Positions 25,154-34,044 of a stretch of DNA of 64,000 nucleotides are shown here, in pieces; positions within the stretch are counted from its first letter, which is position 1, and every line of letters begins with the position of its first letter. The DNA lies in NCBI GenBank assembly GCA_965246905.1, contig CBDFFZ010000012.1, forward strand, positions 1 to 64,000, in the 5' to 3' direction. The position numbers and the translations under genes were made by a program. The stretch is from UBA1952 sp965246905. Lineage in GTDB: Bacteria > Bacteroidota > Bacteroidia > Chitinophagales > Chitinophagaceae. The notes under the pieces were generated by a model, which was not told where the DNA came from, searched no databases, and saw nothing but the letters and a program-made list of their open reading frames with translations.

Positions 25154-26500
25154 ATGCCCGGATTTACCGTAGCAATTGTTGGCCGGCCGAATGTGGGAAA
25201 GTCAACCCTTTTTAATCGTCTCTTAGAGCAGCGAAAAGCAATTGTGGATGACATAAGCGGAGTAACCCGCGACCGCCAATATGGTGTTGCCGACTGGAAT
25301 GGAAAAAGCTTTAACCTGATTGATACCGGCGGCTTCGTAAATAAGAGCGATGATATTTTTGAGATAGAAATCAAAAAGCAAGTGTTAATTGCGCTTGATG
25401 AAGCTGACCTGATCCTGTTTGTATGTGATGTAATGACCGGCATTACAGCGCTTGATGAAGAGATGGCTGCCGTACTGCGCCGCGGCAAAAAGCCGGCTTT
25501 GCTGGTCGTAAATAAGGTGGATAACCAGCAGCGGGCCCTTATTGCAAATGAATTTTATAGTCTCGGCTTTAAAAATACCTACTTTCTTTCCTCGATCTCG
25601 GGCAGTGGTACCGGCGAATTGCTGGATGACGCAGCTGCATTTATGCCTGAACCCGAAGTGGCCGAAGAAATAGAAGTAGATGATGATGGGGAGAGAAAGC
25701 TGCATGGCGATGAGCCGCCGAAAATAGCGATCATTGGCCAGCCTAATGCCGGCAAAAGCACCCTGCTGAATGCGTTGATCGGTTCGGAGCGCACGATTGT
25801 CAGTAATATAGCAGGCACCACCCGTGATACGATTCATACGCATTACAAGCTCTTTAACCGGGAGTTTGTATTGATTGATACAGCTGGCATCCGCAAGAAA
25901 AAAAATGTACATGAAGATCTGGAATTTTATTCTGTAATCCGGGCTATACGCGCAATGGATGAAGCAGATGTGTGTATGTTGATCATCGATGCTACCCATG
26001 GGGTTACGGCGCAGGATGTTAGCATCTTCAGCCTGGCGGCTCGTAAGGGAAATGGAGTGGTATTACTAGTTAACAAATGGGATCTTATTCAAAAAGAAAC
26101 CAATACAGCCCGTGATTTTGAGCAGGAAATCAAGAATAAGATTGCGCCTTTTACCGATGTACCCATCATCTTTATATCGGCAACAGAGAAGCAGCGTATT
26201 TTTCAGGGAATGGAAAAGGCGATCGAAGTCTATGAAAACCGGCAGCGCCGTGTGCCAACGTCGCAGCTCAATGAAGTAATGCTGAAGGAGATTGAATATT
26301 ATGCCCCGCCGATGGCGCGCGGCCACCAGGTAAAGATCAAGTTCGTGACACAGGTACCTACGGCAGTTCCGTCTTTTGCATTCTTCGCAAATTATCCGGA
26401 TTCTGTTAAGGAGCCTTATCGCCAGTTTTTAGAAAATAAGATCCGCTCCCATTATAACTTCAGTGGTGTACCAATACGCATATTCATCCGGCAAAAGTGA
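25154..26500 (+). CDS. der: Ribosome biogenesis GTPase Der (EngA)
   Basis: 448 residues with two tandem GTPase domains. G1: GRPNVGKSTLFN (about 10-21) and GQPNAGKSTLLN (about 195-206); G3: DTGG and DTAG; G4: NKVD and NKWD; the C-terminal KH-like domain ends IRSHYNFSGVPIRIFIRQK, a Der signature. It acts in 50S subunit assembly. Start ATG at 25154 fits the conserved PGFTVAIVGRPNVGK opening. A toxin-antitoxin pair follows directly. Confidence 0.97.
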   Translation: MPGFTVAIVGRPNVGKSTLFNRLLEQRKAIVDDISGVTRDRQYGVADWNGKSFNLIDTGGFVNKSDDIFEIEIKKQVLIALDEADLILFVCDVMTGITALDEEMAAVLRRGKKPALLVVNKVDNQQRALIANEFYSLGFKNTYFLSSISGSGTGELLDDAAAFMPEPEVAEEIEVDDDGERKLHGDEPPKIAIIGQPNAGKSTLLNALIGSERTIVSNIAGTTRDTIHTHYKLFNREFVLIDTAGIRKKKNVHEDLEFYSVIRAIRAMDEADVCMLIIDATHGVTAQDVSIFSLAARKGNGVVLLVNKWDLIQKETNTARDFEQEIKNKIAPFTDVPIIFISATEKQRIFQGMEKAIEVYENRQRRVPTSQLNEVMLKEIEYYAPPMARGHQVKIKFVTQVPTAVPSFAFFANYPDSVKEPYRQFLENKIRSHYNFSGVPIRIFIRQK

Positions 26501-26531
26501 TTTTTCGTATTTTCGGGTAAATAAGATAGTT

Positions 26532-26780
26532 ATGTCGGTACAGGAATTAAAAGCCATAGCTCATCGGCGCATTGATGAAGCGGAAAATGAGGAGCTGCTC
26601 GAAGAAGTGGTTCGTATTTTAAATGCGGATGATAGTGAAGTACAGGAACCCGGAATGCTTTATTTTACCGAAGAGGGGAAGCGACAATTATCTAAAGCGG
26701 AAAATGAAATTAAAGAGGGGAAATTTTCAACATTGGAAGAAGCTCAGGTCTATTTTGATAAAAGATTTAATAAAGAATAG
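26532..26780 (+). CDS. Putative antitoxin of a ParE/RelE-type module
   Basis: 82 residues from MSVQELKAIAHRRIDEAENEELL; the frame extends upstream into der sequence, so the ATG at 26532 is chosen. Mostly helical and acidic (ENEELLEEVVRILN, KAENEIKEGKFSTLEEAQVYF), as in small antitoxins paired with ParE/RelE toxins in Bacteroidota. No clear DNA-binding motif. The toxin gene begins just after its stop. The identification rests on partner and layout. Confidence 0.72.
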   Translation: MSVQELKAIAHRRIDEAENEELLEEVVRILNADDSEVQEPGMLYFTEEGKRQLSKAENEIKEGKFSTLEEAQVYFDKRFNKE

Positions 26781-26792
26781 GTGGAGGGGTTT

Positions 26793-27089
26793 TTGAAAAT
26801 TGAATTAAGTGATGCTGCCAGAAACGACTTAGATATGATTTATGATTATTGGGATAAGCGAAATGCTTCTACCAATTATAGCAGGAAACTTAATAGTGAA
26901 TTTTTCAAAGCCTTTGGTTTTATATCCTTAAACCCTTCTGTTGGAAGACTTACAAATTTCAAGCCTTCCTTTCGTGCAAAATTATTACGGGAATACTGGA
27001 TAATCTATTCAATTGATTCCGATGTACTAAACATCATTAGGATTTGGGATTTTAGAAGAAACCCTGGTCTGATTAGTAAATATTTATAG
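26793..27089 (+). CDS. ParE/RelE-family toxin
   Basis: 98 residues. Family features: an N-terminal helix pair (LSDAARNDLDMIYDYWDKR), NPSVGRLT, and the C-terminal strands FRAKLLREYWIIYSIDSDVLNIIRIWDFRRNP, matching the RelE fold with conserved Arg near the end. The frame is open from a GTG at 26781, but GGAGG at 26783-26787 sits five bases before a TTG at 26793, so that TTG is the better start. This is an unusually strong Shine-Dalgarno site for this window. The stop TAG shares one base with the GTG start of rimO, so rimO translation is coupled to the toxin. ParE poisons gyrase; RelE cuts mRNA; which applies here is open. Confidence 0.82.
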   Translation: MKIELSDAARNDLDMIYDYWDKRNASTNYSRKLNSEFFKAFGFISLNPSVGRLTNFKPSFRAKLLREYWIIYSIDSDVLNIIRIWDFRRNPGLISKYL

Positions 27090-28411
27090 TGAAAAATAAA
27101 ACGCTCAGGAAAGACAAGGTCAATATCATTACCCTTGGTTGCTCTAAAAACCTTGTGGATAGCGAGGTGCTAAGTGGGCAGCTACAGGCAAATGATATCA
27201 GTGTGGTACATGAAAGCGCAAAACGCGACCATAATATTGTGGTAGTGAATACCTGCGGCTTTATTGATAAAGCCAAAGAGGAAAGTGTAAATACGATCCT
27301 CGAGCAGGTAGAATTAAAGCGCCGCGGCAAGCTGGATAAGGTATTCGTAACCGGATGCCTCAGTGAGCGCTATCGTCAGGATCTTGCCCTGGAAATACCA
27401 GAGGTCGATTCCTGGTTTGGTACGATGGAGCTTCCTTTTATGCTCCAAACTTTTAATGCGGATTATAAGAAGGACCTGATTGGAGAGCGTTTGCTCGCTA
27501 CTCCTCCACACTATGCCTATCTTAAAATATCCGAAGGCTGCAACCGTACCTGCGCTTTCTGTGCCATCCCGCTTATGCGCGGCAACCATGTGAGCAAAAC
27601 AATTGAAGATGTAGTTACTGAGGCAAAAGCGCTGGTGCGCCGTGGTGTAAAGGAGATCCTGCTCATAGCCCAGGAGCTTACTTATTATGGCCTGGATATT
27701 TATAAAAAACGCGCGCTCCCGGATCTGCTCAAATATTTATCGGACATAGAAGGATTGCATTGGATACGCCTGCACTACGCCTATCCATCAAAATTTCCGT
27801 TGGAGATCCTGGATGTAATTCAAGAGCGGCCAAACATCTGCAATTACCTCGATATGCCCTTGCAGCACGCATCCGATGCTATGCTGAAGGCGATGCGCCG
27901 TAATATTACCCAAGCGGAAATGCGTGATTTGCTTGGCGAGATTCGCACCCGTGTACCCGGAATTTGCGTGCGCACAACGCTGATAGCCGGTTTTCCCGGT
28001 GAGACGCGTGATGATGTGGAAAGCCTGAAATTATTCCTCGAAGAGCAACGTTTTGACCGCGTAGGTATCTTCACTTACAGCCATGAAGAAAACACACCTG
28101 GGCATGTACTTATAGATGATGTACCGGCAGAAGAGAAAGAAGCCCGTGCGCAGGAGGTAATGGAGGTACAGCAGGAAATATCCTACGAAAAGAATCAGGA
28201 AAAAATTGGTAATACTTACAAAGTGCTTATTGATAAAAAGGAAGCGGGCCGCTATCTCGCACGTACCGAATTTGACTCGGTAGAAGTGGATAATGAAGTA
28301 GTGATCGTAAGCGAAAAACCATTGCCAATTGGTGACTTCGTGAATGTGAAGATTACAAAGGCTTATGATTATGATTTGGAAGGTGAGGTAGTACCCGAAT
28401 TGGCGTGCTAA
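27089..28411 (+). CDS. rimO: Ribosomal protein uS12 methylthiotransferase
   Basis: 440 residues. UPF0004 domain with three Cys (TLGCSKNLVDSE, NTCGFIDKAKEES, VTGCLSERY), radical SAM CNRTCAFC near residues 151-158, and a C-terminal TRAM domain (IGNTYKVLIDKKE onward). RimO adds methylthio to an Asp of S12 using two 4Fe-4S clusters. Start is GTG at 27089, overlapping the toxin stop by one base. The 3' end overlaps the convergent methyltransferase gene by four bases. Confidence 0.96.
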   Translation: MKNKTLRKDKVNIITLGCSKNLVDSEVLSGQLQANDISVVHESAKRDHNIVVVNTCGFIDKAKEESVNTILEQVELKRRGKLDKVFVTGCLSERYRQDLALEIPEVDSWFGTMELPFMLQTFNADYKKDLIGERLLATPPHYAYLKISEGCNRTCAFCAIPLMRGNHVSKTIEDVVTEAKALVRRGVKEILLIAQELTYYGLDIYKKRALPDLLKYLSDIEGLHWIRLHYAYPSKFPLEILDVIQERPNICNYLDMPLQHASDAMLKAMRRNITQAEMRDLLGEIRTRVPGICVRTTLIAGFPGETRDDVESLKLFLEEQRFDRVGIFTYSHEENTPGHVLIDDVPAEEKEARAQEVMEVQQEISYEKNQEKIGNTYKVLIDKKEAGRYLARTEFDSVEVDNEVVIVSEKPLPIGDFVNVKITKAYDYDLEGEVVPELAC

Positions 28412-29106
28412 GCCAATATCAAAAAGACAGCAGGTGCTTTTTCCAGTTGAGGGATTTTTTTCTTCCAGTCGCTAACCATTAACGTGCGTATCTGCTCGTT
28501 AGCAGAGGTTAGGTTTTGGGCTATACAAATGCGTGTTGTTTCTGCGCAGTTTTTTAGGAGGTCTGCCAGCAATTGATTGTTACGGTAAGGTGTTTCAATG
28601 AAAAGCTGTGTTTGTCCTTCTTTCCAGGAAAGTTGCTCTAATGCCTTTATCCGTGCGCTTCTATCGGGTTCTTTAATGGGTAGGTATCCATAAAAAGCAA
28701 AACTTTGCCCGGTTAGCCCAGAAGCCATCAACGCAAGCATCATAGAGTTTGGGCCGGTCAGTGGCCGTATTTGCGCTCCATTTTTTTGGGCGGCAGCTAC
28801 TATCTCACTGCCCGGGTCTGCAATACCGGGGCAGCCGGCTTCGCTCATTACGCCAATTTCATATCCCGCATTCAGCCATTGTTCTAATAATTTAAAATCT
28901 GCTCCGGTATGCTTATCAATTTCAGAAAATTGTAGTGGTTCAATCTCCAGCGCAGGATGCGTTACCTTTAAAAAACGCCTTGCTGTTCGGGCATTTTCTG
29001 CAAAAAAATACTGGAGCCGGCTGGTAATGGTTATGATTTCTGCAGGCAGCGTATGCAGCGCACTGTCGGCTAAAGGAACAGGTATGAGGTAAAGCGTGCC
29101 GGGCAT
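28408..29106 (-). CDS. RsmI-like SAM-dependent methyltransferase (tetrapyrrole methylase fold)
   Basis: 232 residues. GTLYLIPVPLADSALHTLPAE at the N-terminus, AGYEIGVMSEAGCPGIADPGSE (about 81-102) with the family's xGxPGxxDPG loop, and RPLTGPNSMMLALMASG are shared with RsmI, which 2'-O-methylates C1402 of 16S rRNA. It is shorter than typical RsmI and lacks its C-terminal extension, matching a second RsmI-like protein common in Bacteroidota. The target is therefore uncertain. Convergent with rimO. Confidence 0.87.
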   Translation of the reverse strand: MPGTLYLIPVPLADSALHTLPAEIITITSRLQYFFAENARTARRFLKVTHPALEIEPLQFSEIDKHTGADFKLLEQWLNAGYEIGVMSEAGCPGIADPGSEIVAAAQKNGAQIRPLTGPNSMMLALMASGLTGQSFAFYGYLPIKEPDRSARIKALEQLSWKEGQTQLFIETPYRNNQLLADLLKNCAETTRICIAQNLTSANEQIRTLMVSDWKKKIPQLEKAPAVFLILA

Positions 29107-29176
29107 GTTTCTTTTACTGCAAAAGTATATGACAGCGTTATCAGTAAGGCCAAATTTTTAAAACAAGATTCCAGAA

Positions 29177-29788
29177 ATGAATAAAATTCTTCCTGACTCT
29201 TTTTATACGCGTGCAGATGTCGTTAAGATAGCTAAAGAGCTGCTGGGTAAAGTGCTTGTTACAAACATAGGCGGGCAGCATACAGCCGGCATGATCGTTG
29301 AAACAGAAGCTTATGCCGGCCCAACAGATAAGGCCTGCCACGCTTTTTGTAACCGCCGTACTGCGCGTACCAATATTATGTTTGCGGAGGGTGGTGTTGC
29401 CTATGTTTATTTGTGCTACGGCATCCATCATCTTCTTAATGTTGTTACCAATAATGAAAATAAGCCATACGCTGTGCTCATACGCGGTATTGAGCCATTG
29501 GATGGTATGACTACAATGCTGGAGCGCCGTAGTGCCGATATAATTAGACCAACCATTACCTCAGGCCCTGGTTCATTGAGTGCGGCAATGGGCATTACTA
29601 CAAAATTATCCGGTGTAAGTCTGCAAGGACCTGAGCTGTTGATTGAAGATCGGGGTATAAAAATTTCTCCGGAAGATATTGTCGCCGGCACAAGGGTCGG
29701 GGTCGCGTATGCAGCCGAAGATGCGCTTTTGCCCTATCGATTCTCTGTACGTGGCAATAAATATGTAAGTAAAGGCAAGGGACTTTAA
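29177..29788 (+). CDS. DNA-3-methyladenine glycosylase (AAG/MPG family)
   Basis: 203 residues. Conserved elements: FYTRADVVKIAKELLGKVLV, catalytic Glu in IVETEAYAGPTDKACHAF (about residue 45), RTNIMFAEGGVAYVYLCYGIHHLLNVV with the intercalating Tyr, and VLIRGIEPLDG. It excises alkylated adenines and hypoxanthine in base excision repair. Full family length. Followed 40 bases later by the IS3-type insertion. Confidence 0.95.
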   Translation: MNKILPDSFYTRADVVKIAKELLGKVLVTNIGGQHTAGMIVETEAYAGPTDKACHAFCNRRTARTNIMFAEGGVAYVYLCYGIHHLLNVVTNNENKPYAVLIRGIEPLDGMTTMLERRSADIIRPTITSGPGSLSAAMGITTKLSGVSLQGPELLIEDRGIKISPEDIVAGTRVGVAYAAEDALLPYRFSVRGNKYVSKGKGL

Positions 29789-29863
29789 TGAATTTTTTGT
29801 AAACGCCGAACCTGTTTAGAGTTTTCTCTTGTCCTGAAATAGGTTGACGCAAAACGTGTCAAG

Positions 29864-30268
29864 ATGGAAAAGAGAAGGATAAGTCGCAAAGCCCGTCGCT
29901 CGGTCTTTGACGAGGTGTTCAAGCGTAAGATTGTTCAGGAGTATCAGCAGGGTCGCGAGACGCTCAAGGCCATTGCCATGCGCAATGGGATAAACCGCAG
30001 TACGGTATCCAATTGGCTTGACTCCGATGCACGGGAGCGTGCGCAGTTGCTAACTTTAGGGGCAATGGAAGCAGAAAGCACAGGTTCAGCAGAATCTGGC
30101 AAAAGTGCCGGCGAAGTGCCTGATGCCAGCGATCTTAAAGCGGTGCAAGTGGAGCTGCGGGTGGCCAGAATAAAGCTGGCCTGCCTGGAGACGCTCATTG
30201 ACCTTACAGAAAAAGACTTAGGCATCGACATTCGAAAAAAAGCTGGCACCAGGTCGTCCGCAGAGTAA
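29864..30268 (+). CDS. IS3-family transposase OrfA
   Basis: 134 residues: helix-turn-helix DNA-binding region VFDEVFKRKIVQEYQQGRETLKAIAMRNGINRSTVSNWL (about 14-52), then a leucine-zipper-like segment (DLKAVQVELRVARIKLACLETLIDLTEK, about 88-115). In active IS3 elements OrfA is fused to OrfB by -1 frameshifting. Here OrfA is complete but OrfB is not, so at most it could bind element ends. Confidence 0.88.
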   Translation: MEKRRISRKARRSVFDEVFKRKIVQEYQQGRETLKAIAMRNGINRSTVSNWLDSDARERAQLLTLGAMEAESTGSAESGKSAGEVPDASDLKAVQVELRVARIKLACLETLIDLTEKDLGIDIRKKAGTRSSAE

Positions 30269-30273
30269 ATCAA

Positions 30274-30915
30274 TTGTACCCGGCATGGGGGCTGGGCAGC
30301 AGTTGTGACGCACTTGGTTACAGCCGTCAGGCTTATATACAAACACCTCAACACCGAAGCCGTAGAGCAGTTGCAGGAGGCCATCATCGTAAAGATGGTG
30401 ACCGCCATCCGGGGCGATACGCCGCGCATCGGCGGCAAGAAGCTCTACCATATGCTCAAAGCGCCGCTGCTGGCGCACGGCATTGACATTGGCCGCGATA
30501 AGCTCTTTGGGACGCTGGGCACCTATGGTCTGCTGGTCAGGCGAAGGAAGCGCCGTAAGCCGCTCACCACCGATTCCGGCCATCCCTTCTACAAATATCC
30601 GAAATCGCGGAAAGAGTGAACGGTATTCTCAAATCAGAGTTCGGGCTGGACGGCGGGTTTGGCAGTAATTCTCTTGCAGTGGAAGCAGTGGGGCGCGCCA
30701 TCCACACCTACAATACGATGCGTCCGCACGCGAGCTGCAACTATCTGACCCTAGAGCAGGCGCACCAACAGGAAGGCACCCTTAAAAGCAAATGGAAGAA
30801 AAAGAAAAGGACAATGAACCAACAAAACAAAAGCAGTCAACTGAGGCCTTGGCGCTGTAGGTTTTCTAAGGCATGGGCAGGCTGCGTAGTGCGCCCGAAA
30901 GAAAGCCGGCCATAA
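30274..30915 (+). pseudogene. IS3-family transposase OrfB, frameshifted and lacking most of the DDE core
   Basis: Begins AWGLGSSCDALGYSRQAY in one frame and resumes one base off as YKHLNTEAVEQLQEAII, so a single extra base lies near 30334-30338. The HTH-21-like region continues to TTDSGHPFYKYP near 30600, after which normal OrfB proteins have over a hundred residues bearing the two catalytic Asp. Here the sequence jumps directly to EIAERVNGILKSEF in another frame, the C-terminal part with the last catalytic Glu. The rest (TYNTMRPHASCNYLTLEQAH) is a normal IS3 C-terminus. The transposase cannot be catalytic. Confidence 0.87.
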
Positions 30916-31254
30916 GGCAGCCGGCAGTTGAAGAGCAGCGCTTACGCCTGCCGGACGAGGCTATTCCTTCGGCGGTTGCGCCTCAGCCGAAGCCGCCGTC
31001 CGCTTCACCCCGTGAGGTAAAAATAGCACAGCGGCACCGACAAGCGAAATCATGAATAACTATTTTTAGTGTCAACCCAAGCCCGGAATTAGAAAAACAA
31101 AGACAACCAAATAACGGATTATCTATAACCAGTGTCAACTTTTTTCAGGACGAGACATAAAATAGATTCCTATGGAATAACAGATTCGCTGGATAGCAAA
31201 ATTGCTGGATACTAAAGATTCACCTAACGAATAATTGAAACCGCTTCTTAATGA

Positions 31255-31284
31255 AGTGCCCTGCCCGTGCGGGCACTTTTTTTT
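31255..31284 (+). terminator. Intrinsic terminator upstream of the M1 peptidase
   Basis: Stem AGTGCCC/GGGCACT (31255-31261 and 31271-31277) with a nine-base loop and eight T residues. It probably ends transcripts from the glycosylase/IS side; the peptidase promoter must overlap or follow it (TATCTTTAG at 31284-31292 is near the -7 consensus). Confidence 0.8.
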
Positions 31285-31296
31285 ATCTTTAGCGGG

Positions 31297-32949
31297 ATGA
31301 AAAGCTGGTTTTTAATAGCGTTCCTTTTACTGCCGGTAATGGCGCGTGCGCAGCCTTATACGCGTCAGGATAGCCTGCGCGGCAGCAATGGGCGGGGCAG
31401 GGATTGGTGGGATGTATTATCTTATCACCTGGACATTACAATTGATACATCCGCCGGAAATATAAAAGGCACTAATACTATAATATTTAAAATAACAGGG
31501 CAGCCTTGCGACAGTATGCAGATCGACCTGCAGGAGGGAATGATTCTGGACGATCATTCCCATAAGGAGGGAATACGTTATGCGCGCGAAGGAAATATTT
31601 ACTGGCGGATTGTTCCCGCTTCGAAATGGAAAAAAGGTGAGACTTACATGGTAATTTTATCTTTTCACGGAGTGCCGCGCACCGCCAAAAATCCACCCTG
31701 GGATGGTGGATTTATCAGCACCAGAGATAGCCTCGGAAATCCATGGATGGCCGTTGCATGCCAGGGTTTAGGAGCCAGTAGCTGGTGGCCTTGTAAGGAT
31801 TACCAGGGCGATGAGCCGGATAGCGGGATGAACTTCACTATTCTTCAGCACGGCCATCCTGATAATGTCGTTGTTTCCAACGGAAAGTATCTGGGCAGTA
31901 AAGTGATAAGTGATTCCTTGGTGAGTAGCCGGACTGCCAGCTACAATGAGATCCGCAATCCCATCAATCCCTACAATACTACCTTCTATATTGGCGATTA
32001 CGCCCATTACCACGATACCCTTCACGGAGAAAAAGGCACCCTCGATCTCGACTTTTATCCCCTTAAATACAATGAAGCCCACGCTCACCGGCAATGGACA
32101 CCGCAGGTGAAAAACATGCTGCGCTGCTTTGAATACTGGCTCGGCCCCTATCCATTTTACGAGGATGGCTATAAGCTGGTGGAAGCGCCTTATCTGGGGA
32201 TGGAGCACCAAAGCGCTATTGCATACGGCAATGGCTATGCGAATGGCTATCGCGGGCGCGACCTCAGCGGCACAGGCGTTGGGCTGCTTTTTGATTACAT
32301 CATCGTGCACGAGAGCGGCCATGAATGGTTTGGCAACAGCATTACGGCGCAGGATATTGCGGACAACTGGATACATGAAGGCATTACCACTTATACGGAA
32401 ACGCTCTATGCACAATGGATCACCAACCGTGATTCAGCCTTTAAATACGCTGCGGGCGAGTGGGAGCATATTGCCAATGACTACCCGGTGATCGGCGATT
32501 ACGGCGTGAATGATGATAAGGGCTCCGATAAATATTATAAAGGCGCAGCGGTGGTGCACATGGTAAGGATGATGCTGAATGATGATGCTACATTCCGGCA
32601 GCTGTTACGCGGGCTTAACCAGGATTTCTACCATAAAATTGTAACAAGCGCTGAGGTGGAAGCCTATATAAGCAAAGTTGCTAGGCAGGATTTAAAGCCT
32701 TTTTTCGATGAGTACCTGCGTACGAAAGAGCAGCCTGTGCTGGAATGGTATGTGCGTAAAGGTGCGTTTCACTACCGCTGGCAGGCGGGTACGCCAGGCT
32801 TTTTTGCGCCTTTTGTATTACGGAATGATGGGGTAGCGGAGACGGTTGCTGACATTGATGCTTCTTCTGTTTCAGGTAAAAAATTTAAGAAGAAAAGAGT
32901 AAGGGTAGAGGCTTGTGGATGGTACAGGATACGAAATGTCCGGTTTTAA
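31297..32949 (+). CDS. Exported M1-family metallopeptidase
   Basis: 550 residues from MKSWFLIAFLLLPVMARAQ, a signal peptide. N-terminal beta-sandwich (YHLDITIDTSAGNIKGTNTI), exopeptidase-type loop LGMEHQSAIAYG (about 300), zinc site HESGHEWFG (about 338-346) with the third ligand Glu in WIHEGITTYTE 19 residues on, and the catalytic Tyr region near YKGAAVVHMVRMML. No T9SS tail, so it is probably periplasmic. Aminopeptidases of this type trim peptides. The gene is monocistronic. Confidence 0.92.
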   Translation: MKSWFLIAFLLLPVMARAQPYTRQDSLRGSNGRGRDWWDVLSYHLDITIDTSAGNIKGTNTIIFKITGQPCDSMQIDLQEGMILDDHSHKEGIRYAREGNIYWRIVPASKWKKGETYMVILSFHGVPRTAKNPPWDGGFISTRDSLGNPWMAVACQGLGASSWWPCKDYQGDEPDSGMNFTILQHGHPDNVVVSNGKYLGSKVISDSLVSSRTASYNEIRNPINPYNTTFYIGDYAHYHDTLHGEKGTLDLDFYPLKYNEAHAHRQWTPQVKNMLRCFEYWLGPYPFYEDGYKLVEAPYLGMEHQSAIAYGNGYANGYRGRDLSGTGVGLLFDYIIVHESGHEWFGNSITAQDIADNWIHEGITTYTETLYAQWITNRDSAFKYAAGEWEHIANDYPVIGDYGVNDDKGSDKYYKGAAVVHMVRMMLNDDATFRQLLRGLNQDFYHKIVTSAEVEAYISKVARQDLKPFFDEYLRTKEQPVLEWYVRKGAFHYRWQAGTPGFFAPFVLRNDGVAETVADIDASSVSGKKFKKKRVRVEACGWYRIRNVRF

Positions 32950-33043
32950 AGTGAACCTGTGTTTGCTATGCTGACGACTGGAAACATCCTGCGACCTGTG
33001 CTATCCATAAACTCACGAGCTACAGGATTTTCTCATAGTGCAA

Positions 33044-33664
33044 TCAGCTCACCTTCACCATTGCCACGCCGGGGAAGAGATACATCTTACCGGTTTGCAG
33101 GTCGCGGCATTTGGAGCGTGTACGCAGTTGTTCCATTTTAATAAAGGTGCGCCCATCCTCGGTCTGGAACTGTGTATTTGCCGGCAGATCATCCATGAAC
33201 TTCCAGCCTCTTTTACGCTTGTCGTAGCGCACGAGGGCCTTATAGAGCTGCGGGTCGGTACAGGTGCTTGCGGCGGGGTTCTGCAGATAGGCATTCAGCG
33301 CAGCCTCCACATCCGGCGGAAAGATATGCTTACCTGTAAACGGAAGGAGGGTTTCCTTAAACTTCGCCTTCCATTCCGCCCCGTGCGGCGATACCTTGTT
33401 CTTGTACTGCACGTAGGTGGTAAGGTGCGCCAGCTCATGCAGCAGCGTGATCAGGAAGCTATATACATTGAGGTTTGCATTGACGCTGATGCGGTGATAC
33501 GGGTGCTGCTTTGTAGGCGAGCGGTAATCGCCGAGCACACTTTTGCGCTCATGTGTAAGGTTAAGGTAGATGATATGCTCGTTGAAATAGGGCAGCACCA
33601 TCCGGGCCGTTTTGGGCGGCAAAAATGCGGCGAGCGCTTCTAATGGCTTTTCTTCCTTTGCCAT
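33044..33664 (-). CDS. SprT-like zinc metalloprotease domain protein
   Basis: 206 residues. HELAHLTTY (about 79-87) is the HExxH zinc site, followed by HGAEWKAKFKE with the third His, as in SprT/Spartan-like proteins. The N-terminal LEALAAFLPPKTARMVLPYFNEHIIYLNLT and C-terminal KRKRGWKFMDDL form the rest of the domain. No export signal. SprT-like proteases are linked to DNA-protein crosslink or stress proteolysis; the role here is inferred. Last gene of a four-gene minus-strand run. Confidence 0.85.
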   Translation of the reverse strand: MAKEEKPLEALAAFLPPKTARMVLPYFNEHIIYLNLTHERKSVLGDYRSPTKQHPYHRISVNANLNVYSFLITLLHELAHLTTYVQYKNKVSPHGAEWKAKFKETLLPFTGKHIFPPDVEAALNAYLQNPAASTCTDPQLYKALVRYDKRKRGWKFMDDLPANTQFQTEDGRTFIKMEQLRTRSKCRDLQTGKMYLFPGVAMVKVS

Positions 33665-33666
33665 TT

Positions 33667-34044
33667 TTATCTGGTTGCTTTAGCGGTACGGCTCAGCAAT
33701 ACTGTTTCCACCACAGAATAGAAGGCATAAATACCCATCAGCACAAACAGTTGCGGCTTGTAGAGGTGCTGTTTGTTGAGCGCCATATAGATAATGATGG
33801 CAATAACGCAGGCAAACATCTTTACCATCGTACCGCTCATAACGCCGCGGACAAAGGCTTCCGGCCGCTCTGTAAACGTCTTTTGCACGATAAAAAAGGT
33901 AGCTAACGAAATAATAAACATCAGGATATTGGCACCCATTAATACAGGAAAAGAGAACTGCGGATTTACCTGGCAAAGCAAGTAAGCGCCACCGGACACC
34001 AGCAACATCACTACAAAGAGTGCGATTAGTAAGGCCTTATTCAT
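33667..34044 (-). CDS. Four-helix membrane protein, probably ATP synthase subunit I-like
   Basis: 125 residues with four hydrophobic helices (about 5-25, 35-53, 70-92, 98-115). Upstream and overlapping by four bases is an AtpZ/AtpI-type gene, and in Bacteroidota a similar pair precedes the F0F1 operon. It has no diagnostic motif of its own, so the ATP-synthase-associated call rests on neighbours and topology. Here sprT follows instead of atpB. Confidence 0.6.
   Translation of the reverse strand: MNKALLIALFVVMLLVSGGAYLLCQVNPQFSFPVLMGANILMFIISLATFFIVQKTFTERPEAFVRGVMSGTMVKMFACVIAIIIYMALNKQHLYKPQLFVLMGIYAFYSVVETVLLSRTAKATR

Larger units (their letters stand above)
29829..31153 (+). mobile_element. 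Decayed IS3-family insertion sequence
   Basis: Terminal inverted repeats: 29829-29848 (TTGTCCTGAAATAGGTTGAC) and 31134-31153 match at 17 of 20 positions as inverted repeats. Between them lie orfA (intact) and orfB (frameshift near 30334-30338 and an internal deletion near 30600). The length, about 1.3 kb, is close to a normal IS3 element only because extra sequence follows orfB (30916-31133, with a GC-rich segment reading Pro/Ala-rich in one frame). No target-site duplication is obvious. It lies between the glycosylase gene and the M1 peptidase terminator. Confidence 0.88.

Noticed and set aside
30873..31055. Pro/Ala-rich 60-codon ORF in the IS right part
   Set aside because: No start signal or similarity; probably part of the decayed element.
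29818..31165. Target-site duplication flanking the IS
   Set aside because: Flanks at both ends (CTC and GAC) do not match.
31284..31292. Complete promoter for the M1 peptidase
   Set aside because: TATCTTTAG deviates from the -7 consensus and no -33 TTG at proper spacing, so not listed separately.
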